Assembly: GCA_023443285.1 (NCBI GenBank)
Contig: JAEZVB010000093.1
Span: 1 to 52,647 of the forward strand
DNA from: Bacillota bacterium
GTDB lineage: Bacteria > Bacillota > Negativicutes > Sporomusales > Sporomusaceae
Direction: 5' to 3'
Length of the DNA: 52,647 bases
Of the stretch, positions 16,592-23,182 are shown piece after piece. Position 1 is the first letter of the stretch; every line of letters begins with the position of its first letter. The position numbers and the translations under genes were made by a program. Under the pieces are notes generated by a model, which was not told where the DNA came from, did no database searches, and worked only from the letters and a program-made list of their open reading frames with translations.

Positions 16592-18370
16592 TTATATCTT
16601 AAATTTCATGATAGTTTCGTTGAGTTCAGTTGCCATTTTAGCAAGAGCCTGACTAGATGACGCAATTTCCTCCATTGAGGCCGACTGCTCTTCCGTGGCA
16701 GCTGATACTGTCTGTGCTTCTGCAACAGCACTTTTACTAAAATTATCAATCTTTTGCACAGCACTGACGATCGTGCGGCTAACTCCAGCCATCTGCTCAA
16801 TTGCAGCTGATATTTCTTTTACCTGTGTGGATACATCGCTTACCATAGCTGCAATCTCGGTAAAGGTTTGTCCGGCAACATTGACTGCGTTAGTGCCGGC
16901 TTGTACTTCCCGGGTGCCTTCATTCATAGCCAGCACGGCTTTATCCGTTTCGCCCTTAATTTCGGTTATAAGAGTTCCAATTTGCTTAGCAGCCTCCTGC
17001 GACTGCTCGGCCAATTTACGTACCTCTTCCGCCACAACAGCAAAGCCTCTTCCCTGCTCTCCGGCCCGAGCAGCCTCTATAGCTGCATTGAGGGCCAAAA
17101 GATTAGTCTGACCAGCAATGCCGGAGATGGTGTCGATAATCTGTCCTATCTCTTTCGAACGTTCGCCAAGCTTGGCGACAACGTCTGCCGAGGTGTTTAC
17201 GGTCTGTTCAATCTGACTCATTTGGCTAATTGCCTGATCTACAGATTTTCTTCCGTCTTGTGCTTTTCCGGCAGCTATCGCGGATTGCGAGGATACCTGG
17301 TTTGCATTGGCCGCTATCGTCCCAATACCTAAAGACATATCCTCCACTAAGGTACAAGTATTATTAGCAGCAACAAGCTGTTGTTCAGCGCCGCTAGCTA
17401 CGTTGACAATGGAAGAAGCAACTTGATTAGCTGCCTGAGCTGATTGATCAGCACTAGCAGTAAACTGTTGTGAAGAAGCTGCTATCTGCTCTGCTGACTG
17501 CGAGACTTGTGTAATGAGCATTCTAAAATTAGAATTCATATGGTTAAACGCAGTTGCCAAGCTACCAATTTCGTCCCTGCGAGCCGCTATATCAGGATCA
17601 ACATGGACGGTTAAATTACCGGTAGCCATTTCATTAACTACCTGTTGGGTATGCTGTAACGGCCTAATTATAGACCGTACCAACAATAAGGTAAATCCAC
17701 AAGCCGCCAGCAGTGAAATCAGCCCTATTACTCCCTGTATCATCATCGATCTTTTCAGTTCTTCTTCATACTGTTGTTGACGTTTTAGAACTTCAGTATC
17801 AATGGAATCATACCAGGCTCCAGTTCCGACTGTCCAACGATATGGTTCAAAGAACTTAACATAGCCGCGCTTGGGCAACGGCTCACTTTGTCCTGGCTTA
17901 GGGAACCAATAGTCACTAAATCCTGAGCCCCCATTTGCCTTTGCAGCATTAAATAAATCTTGCAAGACAGGGTTACCCTTCAAATCCTTAAAATCCCACC
18001 GTGGTTTGCCTTCGTAGTTTTTATTACCTAATAATACTAAGTTAAAGCCCTCATACGTATCAATCCATAAATAATTGCCATTGTCATACCGAATTTCACG
18101 AATAATATCGGTGGCCTTCTTTTTAGCCTCCTGTTCGGTTAGTGCTCCTTTTTGTTGTTCCTTATATATGGAATCAATTATACTCACTGCACCCTCGACT
18201 TGCAGCTTCAAAGTTCGTTCAAACTGTTCCATCATTGTTTGACGCATGATGGCTGTGTTCGTCTTTGCATCTAGTTTCATGCGATATAAATTATATCCTA
18301 CTAGAATTGCTACTACAAAAAAACAGATTGAGCAAATGGCAACAACTACTTTTGTACGCATACTCCCCAT
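16592..18370 (-). CDS. Methyl-accepting chemotaxis protein with extracytoplasmic Cache domain
   Basis: 592 residues from ATG 18370, chosen because GGAGG lies eight bases upstream; the frame is open for 55 further codons with no site. The first membrane helix is VVVAICSICFFVVAILVGYN. A periplasmic single-Cache domain follows (NYLWIDTYEGFNLVLLG, FSDYWFPKPGQ, YRWTVGTGAWYDSID). The second helix lies near residue 225, then a HAMP domain (PLQHTQQVVNEMATGNL) and a long coiled-coil signalling domain. Its hairpin tip reads IIDTISGIAGQTNLLALNAA and the flank EAARAGEQGRGFAVVAEEV. It senses a small ligand, often a carboxylate in this Cache type, and signals through CheA. Confidence 0.93.
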   Translation of the reverse strand: MGSMRTKVVVAICSICFFVVAILVGYNLYRMKLDAKTNTAIMRQTMMEQFERTLKLQVEGAVSIIDSIYKEQQKGALTEQEAKKKATDIIREIRYDNGNYLWIDTYEGFNLVLLGNKNYEGKPRWDFKDLKGNPVLQDLFNAAKANGGSGFSDYWFPKPGQSEPLPKRGYVKFFEPYRWTVGTGAWYDSIDTEVLKRQQQYEEELKRSMMIQGVIGLISLLAACGFTLLLVRSIIRPLQHTQQVVNEMATGNLTVHVDPDIAARRDEIGSLATAFNHMNSNFRMLITQVSQSAEQIAASSQQFTASADQSAQAANQVASSIVNVASGAEQQLVAANNTCTLVEDMSLGIGTIAANANQVSSQSAIAAGKAQDGRKSVDQAISQMSQIEQTVNTSADVVAKLGERSKEIGQIIDTISGIAGQTNLLALNAAIEAARAGEQGRGFAVVAEEVRKLAEQSQEAAKQIGTLITEIKGETDKAVLAMNEGTREVQAGTNAVNVAGQTFTEIAAMVSDVSTQVKEISAAIEQMAGVSRTIVSAVQKIDNFSKSAVAEAQTVSAATEEQSASMEEIASSSQALAKMATELNETIMKFKI

Positions 18371-18725
18371 TAAATGCACCTCCATGATAATTTGGGTTTC
18401 TATAAAACCTTCCTTGGTTTTATCACCGCCTCTAATTAGCTTAAAATAGCGCTCCTTTACAAACCTTTTCTTCCCTTTTTTGACATGGGTAAAGAAGCAC
18501 GGTATAGGATTAAATAGAAGATGTTGCATCCGCATACAAAATCTTACTTTTAATATATTATTTCTATAATATTTTGTAAATTCCTTGTATTTTCACTATT
18601 ATATTTTACTGGTGCCCTAGAGCCTCTCCTATAAAAGGCAACGCCTTATGCAAAAGTCCCATTAATCCATTAGATGAATATACTATAGTGCTAGGTTATG
18701 TTAGTTTGAAATAGGGAGGGCTACT

Positions 18726-18764
18726 ATGTGTCAAAGGAAATGCCGTAAGGGGCGGGGTTGCTGA
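18726..18764 (+). CDS. Possible 12-residue Cys-rich micro-ORF
   Basis: A GGGAGG site at about 18714-18719 is followed seven bases later by ATG and the peptide MCQRKCRKGRGC, then TGA. The last codons run into the left arm of the GC-rich palindrome. It has three Cys and six basic residues. It may be a real leader peptide, a truncated gene, or chance; nothing downstream on this strand obviously depends on it. Confidence 0.25.
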   Translation: MCQRKCRKGRGC

Positions 18765-18804
18765 CATTCTTTATTAAGTGTCATTAACCCCGCCCCTTGC
18801 GGCA
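18741..18804. repeat. GC-rich long palindrome
   Basis: Arms at 18741-18759 and 18786-18804 (19 bases, 18 matching) share the core AGGGGCGGGGT / ACCCCGCCCCT. Inside, tgaca and tgtca extend the stem. It starts 14 bases after the stop of the Cys-rich gene on the minus strand. The 11-base core occurs a third time at 19046-19056. It may be a terminator or a REP-like element; its base composition stands out from the AT-rich surroundings. Confidence 0.7.
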
Positions 18805-18817
18805 TTGGTATTATTAT

Positions 18818-18955
18818 CTATTTACTTTCTTTATCCCTCATACAAAAGACTTTGCCTTCTTGGCTGCGATGGAAGTTAATGCATTCGCAGCACTTACCAT
18901 GCCGTTCGCAAGTAGTTTTGGGACAGGTGCAGTTTTCTTCGTTGCAGTTAGCCAT
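18818..18955 (-). CDS. 45-residue Cys-rich protein
   Basis: Minus-strand ATG at 18955 with a GGGGG site eight bases upstream gives MANCNEENCTCPKTTCERHG, then KCCECINFHR and a short charged tail to TAG at 18818-18820. There are eight Cys in 45 residues, in the order C-x4-C-x-C-x4-C-x5-CC-x-C, with a later single Cys. The CERHGKCCECINFHR core recalls small CPRHGxCCxC-type proteins of anaerobes (DUF6485-like), thought to bind metal; this is from memory of the family. It lies between copies of the GC-rich 11-mer. The plus-strand frame over the same bases has no ribosome site and no such pattern. Confidence 0.75.
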   Translation of the reverse strand: MANCNEENCTCPKTTCERHGKCCECINFHRSQEGKVFCMRDKESK

Positions 18956-19045
18956 ATATATTACCCCCATGTATTTATAATAGGAGTACTATTCGGATTT
19001 CACCAAAGAAAATCCTGCAATGAAATAGGCGTCCAACGTATTTTG

Positions 19046-19056
19046 ACCCCGCCCCT
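19046..19056. repeat. Third copy of the GC-rich 11-mer
   Basis: ACCCCGCCCCT is identical to the right-arm core of the palindrome at 18741-18804. With the left arm at 18748 it bounds about 310 bp holding the Cys-rich gene as an inverted repeat. Confidence 0.6.
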
Positions 19057-19224
19057 ACATTAATTTCACTAACTTGTTACGATTTTTTGGGAAACCCATC
19101 AATAAGCATAGCGTAAGAGTCCGCTAGGTTTATCCTGGCCATAAGCAAACCAGACATTATGATATAATTGAATAATAATTAAGCAGCATATATCACTAAG
19201 CCCTGCATAGGAGTTGTTTAATGC

Positions 19225-20028
19225 ATGGAAATAAAGAAATATCAAGTCAATAATACACTTCTCAAAAAATTAGTTAAATACTTTTGGGTCATTAATTCAA
19301 GTCAGCAACTAACAATCAACCATAAACTACTACCTGTAGGTAATATCGACTTAATCCTAAACTTATCCTCTCCAATAAAATACAGCTCTGATAAGGACTC
19401 CGAAACGATAGCAACGGAAATCCATTTTAATGGACTAAGAAAAAGTTACTCTTGGATAAAACAAAGCGGCTCACTTTATGTAATAGGCATATCGCTTTAC
19501 CCCATTGGGGCGTATCCTATATTGCAAGCACCGCTTTGTCAATTTGCTAATAAAACGGTTGCATTGAACTTAGTTAATCGCCGTCTCAATAATAACTTAC
19601 TGGCTGTATTAGATCCATCCTTCCCAATCCAAATACAATTAGACTTGATTGAGAAATTGTTGATAGAATCTATTGATACCGCTTTTATGTTACCAAAGGC
19701 TACACTAATCTTGAATGCATTTTCTTTGGCTGACAGTAACTTATCTGTTTATCATTTTTGTGAAAAGTTTGGTGTACACCAGCGAAAATTAGAGCGTTAT
19801 TTCAATTCCTATGTTGGCACCTCCCCTAAGTCATTTAGAAGACTAACTAGGTTTCAGACATTATTAAGCCAAATTATAAATGGAAATTATGACAACATGA
19901 CTATGCTAGCCTATGACTATGATTATTATGATCAAACACATTTTCTAAAAGACTTTAAGTTATTCACCGGGTGTTCTCCAGCCCAATTTTTACAGGAAAA
20001 GGCCTCGGTAAAGCAAATAATGCTATAG
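19225..20028 (+). CDS. AraC-family transcriptional regulator
   Basis: 267 residues. The N-terminal part (MEIKKYQVNNTLLKKLVKYF, WVINSS, LLPVGNIDLILNL, SGSLYVIGISLYPIGAYPIL) matches the DUF6597-type sensor domain common in single-gene AraC regulators. The C-terminal AraC helix-turn-helix pair includes VYHFCEKFGVHQRKLERYFN and the signature YDYYDQTHFLKDFKLFTG followed by CSPAQFL. AGGAG lies 11 bases before ATG. The RidA-like gene follows about 80 bases later on the same strand, so it is the likely target or operon partner. Effector unknown. Confidence 0.88.
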   Translation: MEIKKYQVNNTLLKKLVKYFWVINSSQQLTINHKLLPVGNIDLILNLSSPIKYSSDKDSETIATEIHFNGLRKSYSWIKQSGSLYVIGISLYPIGAYPILQAPLCQFANKTVALNLVNRRLNNNLLAVLDPSFPIQIQLDLIEKLLIESIDTAFMLPKATLILNAFSLADSNLSVYHFCEKFGVHQRKLERYFNSYVGTSPKSFRRLTRFQTLLSQIINGNYDNMTMLAYDYDYYDQTHFLKDFKLFTGCSPAQFLQEKASVKQIML

Positions 20029-20110
20029 TGTCGTTTTTTTACTATCCTACTAAGAAGTGAATAGTATATTATTGCTTTATCCAAATACACTTTGTGGGAG
20101 GAGAACAATA

Positions 20111-20506
20111 ATGAATAGAAACGTGATTAATCCTTGGAAATGGCAGGATAACTTTGGTTTTGTCCAAGGAATAAAGATTTCATCCGGACAGCACATGCTT
20201 TTTTGTTCAGGGCAAACCTCAGTTGATCAAGATGGGTGTCTCATACATGCAGGAAATATGGCTGCTCAGATTAACAAGAGTCTTGATAATATCGAAACCG
20301 TCTTACATCAGGCAGATTTCCAACTCTCCGATATTATACAATTGAAGTATTATACAACCGATGTTGCAGTATTTTCAGAGAATGGACAAGCACTAATGGA
20401 TCGACTAAACAAAGCGGGTTGTAAACCTTCATCTACCCTTCTAGGGGTAAAAGAATTGTTTCACCCCGATATCATGGTCGAGATTGAAGCACTAGCAGTA
20501 AAATAG
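20111..20506 (+). CDS. RidA/YjgF-family protein
   Basis: 131 residues from ATG 20111, which has GGGAGGAG upstream; the frame is open 54 bases further without a site. The RidA fold is indicated by MLFCSGQTSVDQDGCLIHAG, MAAQINKSLDNIETVL, IIQLKYYTTDV and the C-terminal HPDIMVEIEALAVK. RidA proteins hydrolyse reactive enamine/imine intermediates. The catalytic Arg of the true RidA subgroup (usually in an R-x4-V context before the last strands) is replaced here, reading SSTLLGVKELFHPD, so this is a Rid-like subgroup member and deaminase activity is doubtful. Confidence 0.85.
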   Translation: MNRNVINPWKWQDNFGFVQGIKISSGQHMLFCSGQTSVDQDGCLIHAGNMAAQINKSLDNIETVLHQADFQLSDIIQLKYYTTDVAVFSENGQALMDRLNKAGCKPSSTLLGVKELFHPDIMVEIEALAVK

Positions 20507-20526
20507 AAATAACCTCCCTTATAAAT

Positions 20527-20587
20527 AAGCCCGCGTGAGATATCCTGGCGCACAAAAGTACGCCAAGCTATCCCCCACGGGCTTTTT
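20527..20587 (+). terminator. Terminator of the AraC-RidA pair
   Basis: aagcccgcgtg at 20527 pairs with cacgggctttt near 20576-20586, with an inner tggcg/cgcca stem, followed by a T-run on the plus strand. Confidence 0.8.
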
Positions 20588-20611
20588 ATAACATACAAAC
20601 ACAATCTATGA

Positions 20612-21199
20612 TTAAAAACCACCCATCATAGTTGGCATAGACATTTTTTCAAAACCCGACGGAATTTCAAATATCGCGGGATCAGGTTCCCCCAGACTTA
20701 TGTTACGGAATTCCTGCCACCAGCTTCCGTCAATGGCGGCAGTCTTGACTTGCATAGTAATCCCAGGGTCACTTGATATCCATATATAATGAGGATCTTG
20801 TTTTTTGATAGTTATCCGGTATTTATCAGCGGAATAACCGTTAATGGTTTCTCTTGTAATATAGATTTTCTCTACATCGTCAGCCGGTGGTTCCGCAGTC
20901 ATATTCGTTTTGTTATTATTCGCATTGGTCAGAGTATATGGCTGCTCCATGTACATTTTGTCTTCCAACATTAATATCCAAACCAATTTTTTGTCCATGC
21001 GCATTATGTTTACCATATCGCTGCTTTCCATGCGCACTTTGTTATTTGTCATATACATCTTTTGTTTAGTAATAGTTCTTCCATCATCCGAACTTACAAT
21101 GTCGGCAGAAAAGCTCATCGCAAAAGCTGCATTTGTAATCATTAAAACACACATTAAAAAGGTAACCATGATTATAATTTTTCTTACAAACTTACTCAT
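20612..21199 (-). CDS. Exported DUF4412-like protein
   Basis: 195 residues from ATG 21199 (GGAGGGG seven bases upstream). A signal peptide (SKFVRKIIIMVTFLMCVLM...AAFAMS) leads into a beta-rich mature protein. Repeating phrases such as MSFSADIVSS, TKQKMYMTNNKVRMES, IMRMDKKLVWILMLEDKMYM and GYSADKYRITIKK fit the LolA/DUF4412-like half-barrel that senses or carries lipids in the cell envelope. Methionine is unusually frequent (more than ten in the mature part). Single gene between convergent and codirectional neighbours. Function unknown. Confidence 0.75.
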   Translation of the reverse strand: MSKFVRKIIIMVTFLMCVLMITNAAFAMSFSADIVSSDDGRTITKQKMYMTNNKVRMESSDMVNIMRMDKKLVWILMLEDKMYMEQPYTLTNANNNKTNMTAEPPADDVEKIYITRETINGYSADKYRITIKKQDPHYIWISSDPGITMQVKTAAIDGSWWQEFRNISLGEPDPAIFEIPSGFEKMSMPTMMGGF

Positions 21200-21362
21200 T
21201 ATGCCACCCCTCCCATATTTGTAATAGCTAAATTCTATATAAAACCAGCAATTCCCTTGTATTTTGAAATAAAAATAACCACGCAACTTCGCAACAAATC
21301 AGATCCTACTAAACGTTTTCCAGACTATATAAAGAACTTATATATAAATGATAATACTATAC

Positions 21363-21416
21363 AAATGCAACGAACCGGAACCTCTCTAAAGTGAGATAAT
21401 CCGGTTCATTGCATTT
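21363..21416 (-). terminator. Terminator-like stem after gdhA
   Basis: aaatgcaacgaaccgg (21363-21378) pairs with ccggttcattgcattt (21401-21416) with a single G-U pair, about 40 bases past the gdhA stop. The T-tract is weak. Confidence 0.65.
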
Positions 21417-21455
21417 GCCTTACTTGCATCACACATCAATAGCTTATTTAGTATT

Positions 21456-22811
21456 TTATACCAAACCTTGCGCTCTCATTGCATCAGCGACTTTAATAAA
21501 GCCAGCGATGTTGGCACCAACAACCAGGTTGTCTTTAAAGCCATAATCTTCGGCGGCCTTACTGGAGTTTTTATAGATATTGAGCATAATCGTTTTGAGT
21601 TTAGCATCAACTTCTTCAAAAGACCAGGCTATCCGCATGCTGTTTTGAGACATTTCGAGACCGGAAACGGCCACGCCGCCAGCATTTGCAGCTTTTGACG
21701 GTCCAAGATATACGCCATTTTCCAGGAAGTATTCAATTGCGTCGTTAGTACAGGGCATATTTGATCCTTCGCAAACAAATTTTATCCCATTCGCAACAAT
21801 CGTTTTGGCATCTTCAATAAGGATCTCGTTTTGCGTAGCACAGGGAATAATAACGTCAACTTTAACTCCCCAAGGCTTTTCACCCGGGAAGAATTTTACG
21901 CCAAATTTTTCAGCATAATCTTGAACCTGATCCCGGCAGGACGCTCTCATTTCGAGCAGATATTCAATTTTTTCGCCACTGACACCGTCAGGATCATATA
22001 CATATCCGTCCGGACCTGAAAGGGTAACAACCTTGCCGCCCAATTCAGTAACCTTTATTACCGTTCCCCAAGTTACATTGCCGAAACCGGACACAGCGAC
22101 AGTTTTTCCTGCAAAGGATGTGCCTTTGGCCTTCAACATTTCCTGGCAGAAATAAACAATTCCAAAGCCCGTAGCTTCCGGGCGAGCCAGACTGCCGCCA
22201 TAAGTAAGGCCTTTTCCAGTTAAAACGCCATTTTGATAACTGCCTATTATTCTCTTATATTGTCCGAAAAGGTAGCCAATTTCCCTGCCACCTACGCCAA
22301 GGTCACCTGCCGGCACATCTGTATTAGGACCGATATACCGATATAGCTCTGTCATAAAACTTTGGCAGAATCGCATAACTTCCGCATCAGATTTGCCTTT
22401 CGGATCGAAATCAGAACCGCCTTTACCACCGCCCATCGGTAAACTCGTTAGTGAATTCTTAAAGGTCTGTTCAAAACCGAGGAACTTGATGATGCCGTTA
22501 TTAACTGATGGGTGGAAACGCAAGCCGCCTTTATAAGGTCCAATCGCGCTGTTGAATTGAACCCGAAATCCGCGGTTTACTCTCACCCTGCCAGTGTCAT
22601 CCATCCAAGGTACACGGAATATAAATTGGCGCTCCGGCTCCACAATCCTCTCAACAATTCCTAGCTCAATATATTCGGGATTTTTTTCAAGAACAGGCAC
22701 CAAAGAGCTAAGCACTTCCTGGACTGTTTGGTGGAATTCCGGTTCGTTTGCATTTCGTTCAACAACTCGGCGATAAAGTTCGTCACAGTACTTTTGAGCA
22801 TTTGTAGTCAT
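21456..22811 (-). CDS. gdhA: NADP-type glutamate dehydrogenase
   Basis: 451 residues from ATG 22811 (GAGGGGG eight bases upstream), the usual size of hexameric bacterial GdhA. The glutamate-binding and catalytic region reads PYKGGLRFHPSVN, KFLGFEQTFKNSL, PMGGGKGGSDFDPKG (catalytic Lys) and VPAGDLGVGGREIGY. The Rossmann loop is VAVSGFGNVTWG. SNMPCTNDAI and PSKAANAGGVAVSG complete the pattern. It makes glutamate from 2-oxoglutarate and ammonia. The S/D choice after the Rossmann beta-2 strand (VVTLSGPDG) favours NADPH over NADH. Monocistronic. Confidence 0.95.
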   Translation of the reverse strand: MTTNAQKYCDELYRRVVERNANEPEFHQTVQEVLSSLVPVLEKNPEYIELGIVERIVEPERQFIFRVPWMDDTGRVRVNRGFRVQFNSAIGPYKGGLRFHPSVNNGIIKFLGFEQTFKNSLTSLPMGGGKGGSDFDPKGKSDAEVMRFCQSFMTELYRYIGPNTDVPAGDLGVGGREIGYLFGQYKRIIGSYQNGVLTGKGLTYGGSLARPEATGFGIVYFCQEMLKAKGTSFAGKTVAVSGFGNVTWGTVIKVTELGGKVVTLSGPDGYVYDPDGVSGEKIEYLLEMRASCRDQVQDYAEKFGVKFFPGEKPWGVKVDVIIPCATQNEILIEDAKTIVANGIKFVCEGSNMPCTNDAIEYFLENGVYLGPSKAANAGGVAVSGLEMSQNSMRIAWSFEEVDAKLKTIMLNIYKNSSKAAEDYGFKDNLVVGANIAGFIKVADAMRAQGLV

Positions 22812-23182
22812 GTTCCAATCCCCCTCAAGGTTTTTGTCCAATCTTGTCAAACTAGGTTACTTACATTATACAACCTGCTCTGTATTTTGGATACCCAGAT
22901 TTAACGGAATTTTCAATCACATTCAACGCCTTTATTCCACTGTCGGCGGACTACGGTTTTCCCTTAAAAAACAAGTTCAACCCAATTCAAAACTATATTC
23001 TAAGAATTCGAAGGCCTCTTTTCTTTTTGTTTTTCCTAAAAGCATTATTGCTTTTTGTATACAAACACAAAGATTTTTTGCTATATTAAGATTTTTTTAA
23101 AATTTTATTTTCCGTAGTTTATTACCAGTCTTTTATAACCATTTGCAGGCTTACAGCCTCATTTTTACGGCAGAAGCAGTTC
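22812..23182. other. 371-base AT-rich region upstream of gdhA
   Basis: No gene seen. A minus-strand TATAAT at 22870-22865 could be the gdhA -10, about 50 bases before the start codon, with no good -35. The long A/T tracts (for example 23086-23110) may hold the 3' end of the PPDK-N gene transcript. Confidence 0.4.

Noticed and set aside
16695..17332. Long plus-strand frames opposite the chemoreceptor
   Set aside because: Antisense to the repetitive signalling domain; Ala/Ser-rich sequence simply reflects the coiled-coil codons.
18797..19063. 88-codon plus-strand frame over the Cys-rich gene
   Set aside because: No ribosome site. The minus-strand 45-residue frame explains the sequence with a patterned Cys motif and a good ribosome site.
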